Shown piece by piece: positions 1-11,869 of a stretch of DNA of 64,000 bases. The notes under the pieces are model-generated. The model worked only from the letters and a program-made list of their open reading frames with translations, had not been told where the DNA came from and did not search any database. Both the position numbers and the translations under genes were made by a program. The stretch is from Siphonodentalium dalli (taxonomy: Eukaryota > Mollusca > Scaphopoda > Gadilida > Siphonodentaliidae), in assembly GCA_032622095.1 (NCBI GenBank), contig CP136062.1, positions 870,001-934,000 of the forward strand, written 5' to 3'. Each line of letters starts with the position of its first letter. The first letter of the stretch is position 1.

Positions 1-384
1 AACTGCTCACTGTTTTTTTCTTATTGGCTTAATTATATATTGACCCCTCCCCTATATTTTGGTATATTATTCGTATAGTATAGTGTCTTGCTTAAATGGC
101 TCCCTCCTTTCCTGCTATTTTCTAATTGGTTCCCAGTGATTTTATTACGTCATATTTGAGTAAACAATTGATTATGGAACCTTCTGGAATCACCAATCGA
201 TCTGGGCGTCCGGAATGACTCAAACCCCCATATCCCTAAAATTCGCGGCCCATGCACACAACTCTTTTTGTAAGTTTGTTCCTATCTATATAATATTGAT
301 TGGGACAGCATACAATCGGGGGTATAATGAATGGTGCACGTCATTGTTAAATGGCTTCGTTGTCTTATTTTCTAAAGCAGTTAA
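1..384. other. AT-rich sequence, nothing recognised
   Basis: I see no coding region, RNA gene or clear repeat here. The only notable point is that it runs directly into the first copy of the repeat described at 385. Confidence 0.5.
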
Positions 385-689
385 AGTTTAATAATAAAAG
401 CTAATCCCCGGGCAAACAAAAATTGCAACGGGGTGTCCACATCACTTATGTTCCTCTTTTCGAAGGTTCGCAAATGCATACCCATATCGGCTATCAAAGT
501 ATAATCCATGCATTCATACATGTCCCTAAATTAAAAAGATGATGGGATAATAAATTGCCCATTCTAAAGCATTATATATGAACATCGATTTACTGAACCA
601 AACCTATAAGTTTAATAATAAAAGCTAATCCCCGGGCGAACAAACAATACAGCGGGGTGTCCACAGTGATTAGATGTGGACACCCCGCT
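385..689. repeat. Direct repeat pair ending in a perfect hairpin
   Basis: A segment of about 55 bp (385-440) recurs at 609-664; both contain 'gctaatccccgggc' and end in 'cggggtgtccac'. The second copy runs straight into an inverted repeat: 'agcggggtgtccac' at 651-664 is perfectly complementary to 676-689 across an 11 bp loop. Hairpin plus direct repeat suggests a remnant of a small foldback or MITE-like element, but I see no target duplication. Confidence 0.6.
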
Positions 690-1825
690 TAATAATTAAC
701 CTCAATGATGAGCGTGTTTGCTTGTGTTTCTGTTTTCCCAGCCATCCCTATACAAGACCCATGTGCTGTTGTCAAAAGTTGCATTTACATGTGCCATCAT
801 GTCCATTCAATACATTTTAAATTCCCGTATACAGCGGGTCTCTACCCAATGCACGATTTATTATGGAAAAGTAAGTGGTGCATGCAATGGAGAAATTGAT
901 TTACGAAACGTTGTGGAACCACGACTATTCAAACCCTAAGTTTCTCTGTTTTTCCAACCACCTATCTACGCCCTTGCACAATCGACTCATGTACATTCAA
1001 TACAGCGGGTCTCCAATGCATAAAACCACATGAATGCATACATGGGTTTATCCTATTCTGTGTTTTGATATATATGGCAACATTGATTATGACACCTTAT
1101 CGACCCATGCCTATTGCAAGAGTACAATGTGTGTCTTGGGCGAGAGCATCCATTTTACACCGTATAGCGATTTTTGAATACGTGGTCGCAAAGGAACTCA
1201 CTCCATGAAGCTAGTGCGGATTTCTTTATCCTATGCAAAAAATCTTACCATGGCATGGGGTCTTCATCCACTTGTTCTGAAGGAGTATCTTGTTTTATCT
1301 GTTTGGAAAGCGACATACTTTACACTTGAAATTACATGTCTAACAGAAAGTGTACAGGTAATCGAATAAGACCTCAAGACTCGACCACGATGATATTTCC
1401 TTCTGATTGATACAATATTGGTGCCAACAACCCATAGTATCACAGTTGGTTATGTTTTTATTAGAATAACATGACCAGTAGTATATTTTTTTTAAACAAA
1501 GTTAACCTATTAATTTCTTAATGCTTGTCGTGTTCCAGGGTACAGAGCGTGCCATAAATGTCAATAGGCCAAATTTATTGTGGTTGTGCCTAGCTACCAA
1601 ACCCTATACTAAAATTGACTGATTTATCAGTTAAACGTTTGTGTTGATTGAAGGGTATACAAACTTGCAGATAATATAAGACTTGAAAAGTCATAACAAC
1701 GTAAATATAAACCGAAATTAGAAAAAAAACAAGATCATTAACCCTACTTAATGATTCTTAATTAAATTGTAACCCCAACCACTGTCGTAATTATTATTGT
1801 CCTACTTTTACTTTACTTTTACTTT
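690..1825. other. No gene recognised
   Basis: Short open frames occur here (for example 718-939), but they lack family resemblance and compositional support. The word 'acagcgggtctc' occurs twice (near 832 and 1,002), a minor repeat. I see nothing else. Confidence 0.45.
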
Positions 1826-2070
1826 GAAATTGCCATCAGTTTGAAATTTCTAAACCTTAGTGTGTGTCAGGTTGGAAATTTCCAACACTTGGACAGTTTG
1901 TGTCCGGGTTCCTCCCCGTGTAAAGTCAAAAACTAATATATTAATGCTGATTAACTTAAGAAAACATTTTCCTACTGTTTGTCAAAATTGTGGACTGAAA
2001 TTGCCATCAGATGGACATTTTCCAATCGTCGGGGTGGGGGTTTCAGTGGAAATTCCTAACGCTTGCAAAG
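1826..2070. repeat. Two diverged direct repeats of about 70 bp
   Basis: 'tgaaattgccatcag' begins both 1,826 and 1,996, and in each case is followed by a similar run ('gaaatttc' or 'acattttcc', then 'aac(a/g)cttg'). They read as a local duplication of unknown function. Confidence 0.45.
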
Positions 2071-2149
2071 CTTGAGATACAAATGGCGGATTTTTATTAG
2101 CCGTGTCTCGCACAGCTCCCGTGACGATCCCAAAGTAAAGCATTTATGA

Positions 2150-2660
2150 AACTAAATACGACGCATAGGAATGGAAACAGAAAATAATGAGTTAAAACAG
2201 AGAAATAAACAGTTAGAACAAAAGCTGAACAACATGGAAAACATATCAGAAAGGAACTTTGACAAGGGGAGCAGTACAGTAGAAAGGGGTGCCTTAGATT
2301 TCACAATCTTCCTGTCCCAGGCAGTGAAACAAATATATTCAACATTAACACTATTGCCATAATTACCAAAACCTGCAAAACCTATCTTGGAATTGACTTA
2401 AAGCAGTCTGAAGTATACACATCTCACCCATTGGGTGCCATAAGAGAAAACAGGAAACAAAGCCAGATGGCACCAAAACTGTTCAAAAAACTGTACAGGC
2501 TATCATCAGGTTCAATTTATGGGATCCAAGGAAATAAAAAAAAGACAAGAAAATCAACTCCTTTTGGACCTGCAATTGTAAGGTATATGCAAAGAAAACT
2601 GAAACCTCACAAAAGGTCAACATCAAAACATTTGATGACATCTCAGGTCTGATTTAGCCA
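2150..2660 (+). pseudogene. Retrotransposon ORF1-like relic (coiled coil plus RRM-like region)
   Basis: An open stretch from 2,171 begins with a charged heptad-like segment (METENNELKQRNKQLEQKLN), a short coiled coil. In another frame from about 2,302 the DNA reads NLPVPGSETNIFNINTIA, and then, about 30 codons on, SHPLGAIRE. The combination 'NLPV ... isoleucine-rich ... SHPLG' resembles the RNA-binding ORF1 proteins of L1- and CR1-type LINEs, where a coiled coil precedes an RRM and a C-terminal domain that act as a nucleic-acid chaperone. The frame changes again near 2,480 (IIRFNLWDPR), and stops interrupt every frame, so it cannot encode a full protein. No endonuclease or reverse transcriptase follows. 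A degraded host coiled-coil gene is the alternative. The family call is moderate; the coiled coil is clear. Confidence 0.5.
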
Positions 2661-4860
2661 ATAAGCAACTAGCCCTCAAAATGGGCAAATATATATATAA
2701 GTTCTTGAAACATTCATAAACTTTATTTGAAAACTACCAATTTCCAGAGTTAATTATGTTGATATGTGTATTAATGTTATATATATGTATATATATATAT
2801 ATGTGTGTGTATGTGTGTATGTATATGTACACACATGTATATATATTTATATATATGGGTGTGTATATATATATATCCCTACTATTGCTCCAATTTTTGC
2901 ACTTCTCCAAATCTTGAATATTGACTCATTAATCTCATACATTTCACAAATGTGAAATTGATGAGGAAATATAAAAGACAGCATACAGTTACTGTCCAAA
3001 GTATATATATTAACTTTTCAAAACAAAACCTTTATTTCATATACCAATCATATTTCTCTAACAAGTCAAACATGTAAATGAGAATTAACTTATTCTCCAA
3101 AATGTTTGCATAAACTTTGAAATGACTACAATTTTAATTATTTTCAGTTTCCTCATTACTATTGCTCCCATTTTGCACTTCCCCAAATCTTGAATATTGA
3201 CACATTAATCTCAAACTTTTCAAAAGTGTGAAATTAAAATGCAAATATATAAGACAGCATACTGTCCAAAGTATATGTATTACCTGTTCAAAACAAAACC
3301 TTTATTTCATATACCAATCATAGGTCTTTAAAAGGTAAAACTATTCAAATGTGAATTAATTTTCTCCAAAATTGTCTGCATAAACCCTGAAACGACTACA
3401 ATTTTAGTTATTTTCAATGCCGCTGAAATGTCAGTCACAATATCCCAAAAGTGTGAATATATAGTTATATGTGTGTATGTACATGTATGTATACATATGC
3501 ATATGTGAATGTAGGTGTGTATATATAACTATGTGTATATGTGTATGTAGGTGTATGTATATGTATATATATAACTATGTGATATCCTCCTTACTATTTG
3601 CTCCCATTTTTGTACTTCCGCAAATCTTGAATATTGACTCATTGATCTCATGAATTTGAAGGATGTGACAATTGACATGTCAATATATAAGAGATCATAC
3701 TGTCCAAAGTGTATGTATTCACTTTTCAACTAAAACTTTATTTCATATACCAATAATATGCCTTTAAAAAGTTAAACATGTAAATGCGAATTAACATATT
3801 CTCCAAAATGTCTGCATAAACTTTGAAATGACTACAATTTTAATTATTTTAAATTTTTCCTCCCTACTATTGCTCCCATTTTGCACTTCCCCAAATATTG
3901 AATATTGACTCCTTAATCTCAGACATTTCCAAAGTGTAAAATTAACTTGTAAATATAAAAGACAACATACTGTCCAAAGTATGAGTATTAACTTTTCAAA
4001 ACAAAACCTTCATTTCATTTATCAATCATATGTCTTTAAAAAGTCAAACATTTAAATGTGAATTAACTTTTCTCCAAAATGTCTACACAAACTTTGAAAT
4101 GACTAACTTTTAGTTATGTTCAATGTTGCTGAAATGTCAGTCACAATATCCCAAAGTGTGAAGTTGACTAATTAGATATAATGTTACATGTGAATTGATA
4201 AGCGTATAAACATATGAACCAATGTGTAATTGATCTGGCTTTCACATACCTCTTAAACAACTAGTCTAGAATGAGCAACTTGTAAATGGTGTTGGGACAA
4301 GATATTACTATCAATCTCAAACAATATTTCAAACTGCAAATGATTTAAATACATATCACAAGTATTATATATTTGCATATGTAGATATCAATTTGCATAT
4401 TACCCAAGGTATTTTACTTTGAGATATCGAAACATGCCTAAAATATTCTGCCTTGTACCTTCAATGATAACACAAATATTTTATTTCAAATCAAAACATC
4501 CCTGAATGTGAAATTAACTCAGAAAGTATTCCCATTGGTGTTTAGACAATACTTGAATGATGCGTCTCAAATTGCGTTACATGTAAATTCAGTGATGACA
4601 CAAATTTGATATTCCTAAATGACAACATCCCAGAATGTGAAATTGGCTAAGGAACTATTCCCAATTAGATATCACATGACTGAAACATTGTATGAACATA
4701 TGAACCAATGTGTAATTACTGTGGCTTATATGTACATCTTAAATTAAACTAGCCTTCCAAATGGGCAAATATAAAATATTAAATTCTTGAAACATTCATA
4801 AATTTGAAAACTGCCAATTTCCAGAGTTAATTCTGTTTGTGTATATATTATACTAGCAGG
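2655..4860. repeat. Long-period degenerate repeat array, first block
   Basis: Units recur at about 2,879, 3,157, 3,592 and 3,863. Each begins near 'actattgctccca', continues through 'caaatcttgaatattgac', 'actgtccaaagtat', 'aaaacctttatttcatat', and ends in 'gaaatgactacaatttta'. A flanking module ('ccaaatgggcaaatata', 'ttcttgaaacattcata') appears at about 2,670 and 4,760. Copies differ by many substitutions and indels, so the array is old. The same modules in the same order recur at 7,975-8,950. No coding potential is evident. Confidence 0.75.
2766..2876. repeat. TA/TG microsatellite
   Basis: Alternating purine-pyrimidine tract dominated by 'tatatg' and 'gtgtgtatg' words. A similar tract lies at about 3,455-3,585. 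Both sit at junctions between units of the 280-435 bp repeat family. Confidence 0.8.
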
Positions 4861-4900
4861 GTTACCCGGCGTTGCCCAGGTTTATGTATGCTGTGGATAT
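4850..4900. repeat. Fragment with the motif GGGTTACCCGGCGTTGCCC
   Basis: 'gggttacccggcgttgccc' is a word I associate with short dispersed repeats in many invertebrate genomes. Here it marks the edge of the preceding array. I cannot define ends or assign a class. Confidence 0.35.
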
Positions 4901-5980
4901 TTGTTGGGAATAGAGAATGCTCTTGCTTAAAGTGTTATACGTTTTCTCATAAATTGTATATTCAAATAGCATCACAAAACATGATTATTACAGTCATGGA
5001 ATATAAGTAGTGGCTCACCTTGTCAATTGTCATTCTGTTTATCGCGATTAGTCCGTTCCACCAATAATGAAGTATTTATTTATTTACAACTGCGTATACA
5101 TTACACGTTATAATATGATACATGAACATCATAAACACATTCGTTCGATAAAAGATGATAATTGGGTTTTACATATTGAGATGTATCAATCAATCTAGTG
5201 GGTTGGACTAAGATCTCGAGGACACCTGCTTATCATATCTCCATGAAGATACAGATGTTTCAAAGAAATTTCCAGGTGCTCCTCTGTTAATGGTGCTATA
5301 TATTGGCTAAATATTCTTAGTTCAAACGAAATGTTGCTGCGTACATATATATCAGCTACATGTGCCAGGCACAGGGCGAGATTTTGAGTTGTTTATGTCA
5401 GTCGATGAGTCTGTTCTAAAACCCTTGTCAGATGTCAGTATTGGTAGGATCCTGAAAAGTCTTGTGCTACTAACTGCATTTTCTTGTATATCAGAAGAAA
5501 CTATATTTGACTGCACACTGTGACCACTATTTTTGAACAGGCCTTCCATATCTTTTGACAAATTGTAACTTTTTGTGGAAACTGTATTGAATGGAACAGA
5601 CTAAATTTTGTTATTATATATATGCAATCCTCTGACGGTTCGAGGTCTCTCAGTTTGCACGAATATATGTATCTCTTCAATAGAATGATAAATATACGTT
5701 TAATGCTTCTTCTAGTTATCTCTTTTTGTAGCTCATTGTGTGAATGCCTTGATTGTCATTCCCATATAAATATGACTGTTAAGAAGATATAATTGTCCAA
5801 GTGACTTATGTGGGTCACCATATGTCGGGATTGTGAAATGTGAACGCCCAACTACTTGAAATGATATGGAGATGGCCTGGTGGCTGTATATAACTTATAT
5901 GTGGATATCGGCGATTAGCAATCTTATCAATGATAGTGCATATCCGCTCGCCATCCGTGACACAAACGACACCAAATGTG
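4901..5980. other. No gene recognised
   Basis: The minus-strand open frame at 5,352-5,561 (69 codons) has no recognisable motif. Nothing else stands out before the repeat array that starts near 5,985. Confidence 0.4.
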
Positions 5981-5984
5981 ATTT

Positions 5985-7930
5985 AATTCATGGTATATCA
6001 TTAGAGAAAAACGTGTATGAATTTGGTGGAATTTGGTTTATTAAATCAATTGTTGATGCAACGCTGACTCGAACAACGCCATATTGTGAAGGTATTCGTT
6101 TGGTGGAAATCAGCGACAAAACTATTTCACCATATTTTTTTAATTTCCCCTCCCACCAGGGGGCGGGGGGGGGGGGGGTGAAAAAAAAAATGCGGCACGT
6201 ATGTCGGGGTGGGTGGGTGGTCAAAGCCACCAACAAGCAATTATATCCGCAACTAAAAAAACAAATTCCTGCTTGTTTTTTAGTGTTTTGGCAATGAGTT
6301 GGGCTTCAAACCCACTTTGAATGAGAGAAATAATGTAAATCTAACTGTAAACTGACTGCAGGCAGTTATCGTGTTGTATTTTGTTGCAAATTTTGAAATC
6401 CAAGATGGCCGCTGGCAGCCATGTTTTTTTGGCCGAATGACCTCAAAATGACTCATTCCTATTTACATGTCCATGTTAACATCCATGATAAATAGTATGC
6501 ACAGAAATTCATATACAGCTGTTTACAGTGAATTTCCCCCGCAAATCTCTGTTTTAGTGTTAAAAGGGGGGTGGGTGTCAAAAAATGGTCGGAAAAAAGT
6601 TATATATAGAACGCACACAGACAGACAAAAAGACAGACAGACAGCACGATTTTATTTCTTGTATCATTTGAGAAGAACATGTCTGAATTTGATGGTAATT
6701 GGTACTAAAAATATTTTGTATCAGTTTTGGTGACCCTCCCGTCCCTATTTCGGACTCAAGCTGCACACATTAAGACTCATTAGAGATTAGAGATGCATAT
6801 ATATGAAATTGGTGAAAATTGGCGAGTATACAAATTCGTATCAAATTTAAGGTCCCCATATCTCTCACCCATAGGGCACCAATTTGGTGTATCTAAACCA
6901 CAAGATAAGATTATGTATCAATCTGGTGGAAATCGGCACTAAACATATAGATATAATTTTTTGTGTCCCTCTCATCTCTATACACCACTGACTCGAATGG
7001 CCCCACTTGTGACATCCTTAAACCACACGATTACACTCCTGATATCATGGAGATGATTGTTTATAAGTTTGATGATAATCGGCGACTAAACCAATTTTTT
7101 TTATCAAATTTGGTGCCAATCCCTCCCCTCTACATCTCTCACCCGAACAGCACCACTATGGCGTCTTTAAATCACGATTAGATTCCTCGTATCATGGATA
7201 AGAACGTGTATCAATTTGGTGGAAATTGGCGCTAAAACAATTGTGCATCAATTTTGGTGCCCCTGTCCCTTTCAATGCAACCCTGACTCGAATGAGGCCA
7301 CATTTGACAGGTAAAAGCCACACCATTAGACTCCTCATACCATGGGGATGATTGTGTATAAGTGTGATGGCAATCGGCGACTTATTATCAAATTTAGTGC
7401 CCACCCCCTCCCAATCTCTCATCCAAAAACAATAATTTGGCGTTGTTAAATCGCACAATTAGATTCCTTGTATCATGAAGAAGAATATATATCAATTTGG
7501 TGGAAATCGGCGCTAAAATTAGTTTTATCAATTTTGGTGCCCCTCTCCCCTTCCGTTGGATTATTCATATCATGGGGATGATTATATGTAAGTTTCGTGG
7601 CAATCGGCGATAGAAAAAAAATCTGCCCCCCCCCCCTTCCGGGCACCCATGACGCGAACGGCGCGACTTTTTCCATATTTAAACCACGCCATTAGATTCC
7701 TCATATTATGGGGATGATTATATATAAGTTTGGTGGCAATCGGCGACAAATTTTGTTTCTGCCCCTCCCCCTTTTCTGCCCCTGACAACAACGGCGTCAC
7801 TTTAGAAAATTCTAACCCGACCATTATCTTTCTCGTAAAAAGCTACTCCTAGTAGACCCTTTTGGCATCATATAGATGGTCCCCTGTGAATTTCTATAGA
7901 ACACAGACAGACAGACAGACAGACAGACAT
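5985..7930. repeat. Degenerate array with a period of about 145 bp and CAGA runs
   Basis: The core 'atttggtggaaat(c/t)ggcg', preceded by 'tcatggggatgattgt' and followed by a C-rich 'tttggtgcccctc' stretch and 'gactcgaa(t/c)g', recurs at about 6,015, 6,805, 6,918, 7,060, 7,210, 7,352, 7,497, 7,590 and 7,728. Two points carry 'tatagaac(g)cacacagacagac' runs (6,605-6,650 and 7,895-7,930). The segment at 6,390-6,490 is an inverted fragment of the 'gccatcttggatt' repeat found at 23 and 31 kb. Short open frames here, including the 143-codon one at 5,866-6,297, are by-products of the array. A mononucleotide run (G then A) lies at 6,163-6,190. Confidence 0.7.
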
Positions 7931-7974
7931 TCGCAAATATAGATATAGATATATGTATATTATATAACTATGTG

Positions 7975-8950
7975 ATTTCATCCCTGCTATTGCTCCCATT
8001 TGTACTTCTCCAAAACTTGAATATTTACCATTATTGCTCTCATACATTTCACAAGTGTGAAATTAACATTTAAATTTATAAAACATAATATTTTCCAAAG
8101 TATCTGTATTAACTTTTCAAAACAAAACCTTTATTTCAATTACCAATCATATGTCTTTAATAAGTAAAACATGTAAATATGAATTAGCATATTCTCCAAA
8201 GTGCCTGCATCAACTTTTAAATGACTACAGTGTTAGTTATTTCCAATGCTGCTGAAATGTCCGTCACAATGATGTGTCTCAAATAGTGCTACACGTAAAT
8301 TCAATGATAACACAAATTTGACATTCCTAAATCATAACATGTGAAATTGACTAAAAATTTTTTTACCAAATAGATATAATATGACTGGAATATTGTATGA
8401 AAATACAAACCAATGTATAATTCCCGTGGCTTACATGCACCTCTTAAATTAAACTAGCCTTCCAAATGGGCAAATATAAGTTCTTGAAATATTCACAAAC
8501 TGTTTTTGATAAATTACCAATTTCAGAGTTAATTCTGTTTGTATATATAACTATGTGATTTCTTCCCTATTACTGCTCCCATTTTGCAGTTCCCCAAGAC
8601 TTGAATGTTGATTCATATTAATCTCATACATTTGAAAAGTGCGAAATTAATATGTAAAAAATATAAAACATCATATTGTCCAAAGTGTGTGTATTAACTT
8701 TTCAAACAAAATCTTTATTTCATATACAAATCATAAGTCTTTAAAATGTCAAACATGTAAATATGAATTACCTTATTCTCCAAAGTGTCTGCATCAAATT
8801 TGAAATGACTACAATTTTAATTATTTTCAATGTGCTGAAAAGTTTTTGGTATATATCAATCAAAATATTACAAAATGTGAAGTTGACTAATTACATACCA
8901 TGTCACTAGAAAATTGTATAAACATATGAGCCAATGTGTAATTACAGTGG
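7975..8950. repeat. Long-period degenerate repeat array, second block
   Basis: Unit starts at about 7,986 and 8,569 match those of the array at 2,655-4,860, with the same module order. The segment 8,270-8,480 corresponds to 4,560-4,770 ('aaattaaactagccttccaa'). This is a second partial copy of the same composite repeat in the same orientation. Confidence 0.7.
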
Positions 8951-9009
8951 TTTAGCTCGATATTTTCAATACTTGTGTGTAAAGTTTACTTATTACATAT
9001 AGTATACTA

Positions 9010-9245
9010 GGTAGTTTATTTTGTAGTGTTTTATACCTTAATTTTGCTGGTCGAATAAAATATCTCATGTTGTTATCTGGCGGGGGGGGGGGGGGGTGAT
9101 CAGTGGGACCTAACGAATTTTGTAAATTGGATGACCTTTAAATATAAACAATCCACGAAAAAGCAGATATCAAAGCTGAAACAGTTTGAAAAACAATTGT
9201 TTCCGTTATATAAATAGGCTTACAACAATCATATTATCGCCCGTA
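9010..9245 (+). repeat. Copy of the LINE-associated segment at 10,668
   Basis: 'ttaattttgctggtcgaata', 'acgaattttgtaaat', 'aagcagat(a/g)tcaaagct' and 'ttgtttccgttatata' occur in the same order here and at 10,668-10,880. There they lead into an ORF1-like relic, so this is probably the 5' part of the same retroelement family, truncated. A poly-G run lies at about 9,083-9,096. Confidence 0.6.
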
Positions 9246-9847
9246 AGACATACTTCCCATGTGTGTGGTAGCTACAGTGTCAATGTCACATTTTGAGCCA
9301 TGTGCACGTTGTCCACATCAGCGTTCCTCGGTCGTTTGACGTCAAAACAAGTTTACGATGGATCAGGGCATCCTCGACTTGATAGTAATCGCCATTTACA
9401 CAATCAATCAAAATCGGTTTCCAATTAACAGATATGTACCCTGTATACGTTGACCACTCAGAGAGTTTGAGCTATGCAAGACTTAGTCACGCCCACAGAG
9501 CACATAAATTTTCACCACGTATATTCAGACGGATTTATCACCTAGAGGCTTCAACGTGTGGAGCTACGCGATACATCGTTTGAACGGGGACATCCTCGGC
9601 TACACGATTATGTACACTTTGAATGGGTACTCGCAACAAAAATTCATCTAATACAGCATATGCGCTTGCGCGTATATCAGCTCCCCCCGATGATAATTAA
9701 AGGCGCGTGTCTTAAAATGTAACTTGTAATCCGCAGTATTCTACGAGTGTGCACCAAGATTGAAATTGCGAGTTTTTCGCAAAGCACAGCATGTTTTAAA
9801 CGAGGATTTCTGTGCAACGTACATATACGTCGCCGGCACTGAATGAG
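9246..9847. other. No gene recognised
   Basis: Somewhat more GC-rich than its surroundings. No open frame with family resemblance and no repeat I could identify. Confidence 0.4.
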
Positions 9848-9851
9848 TTAA

Positions 9852-10244
9852 CCCTTTACCCAACAAACTGGCCAAAACCGGCCAAATAAAGCTTCCACAG
9901 CCTAAATTATCTGGGGTCTGTCTCAATAAAACCATACAAATATGGATATCATTGGAACCGGCTCATTGACCACATTGTGATGGTTACAGTTATGCCCTGT
10001 GCCAATGCATTCTCTTATATATGCGAGTCGACCATAGGTCGCCTCGCATATATAAGAGAATGCATTGGCCTAACAAAAAATCTGTTTTTAACACTTTTTA
10101 CCATTTTTTCTTACATTCTTTAACAATTTTATAATTTTTAATGTGTTAAGCCAATGCATTCTCTTATATATGCGAGGCGACCTATGGTCGACTCGCATAT
10201 ATAAGAGAATGCATTGGCACGGGGCCCTTCTGTTGGGTAAAGGG
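9852..10244. mobile_element. TTAA-flanked MITE with nested palindromes (piggyBac-like ends)
   Basis: The element begins CCCTTTACCCAACA (9,852-9,865) and ends with the perfect complement (10,231-10,244). TTAA flanks it on both sides (9,848-9,851 and 10,245-10,248), the target duplication typical of piggyBac transposases. Inside are two 69 bp hairpins, 10,001-10,069 and 10,150-10,218. Each is nearly palindromic ('gccaatgcattctcttat' outermost), and one is the exact reverse complement of the other, so the whole core folds on itself as well. No transposase is encoded, so it is non-autonomous. The 393 bp length fits a MITE. The minus-strand open frame at 10,088-10,270 is accidental. Confidence 0.88.
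10001..10218. repeat. Palindrome of palindromes inside the TTAA MITE
   Basis: The two 69 bp arms are exact reverse complements of each other, and each arm is itself a hairpin whose halves differ only near the centre ('gtcgaccataggtcgcc'). The 80 bp spacer is A/T-rich. DNA or RNA from this segment can form either two small hairpins or one long one. Confidence 0.92.
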
Positions 10245-10249
10245 TTAAA

Positions 10250-10667
10250 TGCTGTGAAATTCCTGTCCAATTGAAGAGCACATATACAGGAGATCGTTTT
10301 ACTGAATTGAACATTTCCTTTGCAGTCCGGAGTTATGACCGATTGAAGGTCCGAAAACTCTAAAGTTAACTCATTCAGTGCCAGGTTAAGCTGGGAGAAC
10401 GATATTTGTGTGCTAGGATTCCTGGGGTAAAGCCATTATTTACACTAACTAGATACATAGTTGGAATATTCAATATTGGATAGAATCGAATTTACCATTG
10501 GTATTGCTAGTATATGCCCTACGCATGGACTGCTTTGAAACACCATCTCCTATTCTGGAGGGTCATCATGGCTCCATAATTTCATGTTGTCATGGCAACG
10601 ATCGATGACTTAAAGTTAACACCGATTGCGTAAAATTACAAATCTTTTGTTTTCTGTGGCCATCTAA
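10250..10667. other. No gene recognised
   Basis: 'ttaactcattcagtgccaggtt' near 10,365 echoes 'cactgaatgagttaaccc' just left of the MITE (about 9,838), in opposite orientation. The older flanking DNA may therefore be a larger inverted repeat into which the MITE inserted. Otherwise nothing. Confidence 0.4.
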
Positions 10668-11625
10668 GTAGTTTATTCTGTAGTGGTTTAGACATTAATT
10701 TTGCTGGTCGAATACAATATAATCATGTTGTTATCTGGGGTGGGTGATGATTGGGACATAACGAATTTTGTAAATGGGATGACGTTTACAATAAACAATC
10801 TACGACAAAAGCAGATGTCAAAGCTTAAAACAAATTGTTTCCGTTATATAGACCTACAACAATCGTGCTATCGTCGGTGCATGAGCAAATAGTACGCATT
10901 ATTCTATCATTCTTGCGTCCAATCCCCAGCGATGGCTGGTTTTCTAATTGTTCGTTTAACACAATGATGGAAGGAATGCTGGAACGTGTGATAACAAAAA
11001 TGGCAAAGTGCGAGGTCGCTAACATTGCAGAAGACGCGTTCGTTCCCAAAGACAAATATGACAAAGAACGGGAGTCGCGACAGTCTGACGTCCGGGGCAC
11101 TAAAGTTGACCTAGATGACTTACAACAGTAAGGTCGCCGTACAAACCTCCGTATCTCGGGCGTTCCGGAGAGACCGAATGAAAACACAGACCATATCGTT
11201 CTCGGCGTTGCCAATCAACTTGGTGTCCCTCTAGGAGACTGATGTGCATCGAAGCCATAGATTGGGCCCTAAACAAAACAACGGAACTAACGGCGTCTCA
11301 TATAAACCTATATATACCCAGTCTCGCCAAAATATATTTGGGCTTCCCTCATTCAAAATCAGGAGGGAACTCCACGGGAAGCGTAGAGACATTCCCCAAA
11401 GCTACCATATCTTGATAAAAAGATAAACATAAAGGAGGACTTAACTGCCACAAGAGCAGGCATCTACAAGAAAGCCCATCAGCTACGCAAAGATGAACTG
11501 ATCTACCAAACGTGGACAATTGATGGTGCCATCCTCATCCGGTTGAGGGAGGGTGAAAAGCCTATTATAATTACCACAGCCGAACAAATCGACAAGCTAG
11601 ATTATGATTTACGTGGAAATTAAAC
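10668..11625 (+). pseudogene. LINE ORF1-like relic (L1-type RRM plus C-terminal domain)
   Basis: An upstream segment shared with 9,010-9,245 leads into an open stretch at 10,835-11,131 containing a heptad-like, charged region ending VDLDDLQQ. After a stop the same frame continues GRRTNLRISGVPERPNENTD, followed by VLGVANQLGVPLGD. In another frame come HRSHRLGPK (about 11,245) and, from about 11,420, EDLTATRAGIYKKAHQLRKD, TWTIDGAILIRL and a final TTAEQIDKL. This order (coiled coil, 'R.NLRI.GVPE', 'D..RSHRLG', 'EDLT..RA.....AR.L', 'TWT.DG.I.V') is that of L1-type ORF1 proteins, which bind and chaperone LINE RNA. At least two stops or frame changes make it non-functional. No ORF2 follows within 2 kb. 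Confidence 0.7.
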
Positions 11626-11869
11626 CACAATGTAATCAATGTCAAAATTATCAGATCTTGACCATACATGTATATAGCTGGTTGTTCTTTCAGATCGAAT
11701 TTTGGAACTGAACAAGAAATTGTCATGCATAGTTGCATTCTTTATTGTATTAATACGGCACAACCAATATATATTAGCACATGTAAATACACACCTGAAT
11801 GTCCACAAATCATCGCTTCGTGTTTTGGCCAAACTCACAAATATCCACAATACACATTTATGATTAACA

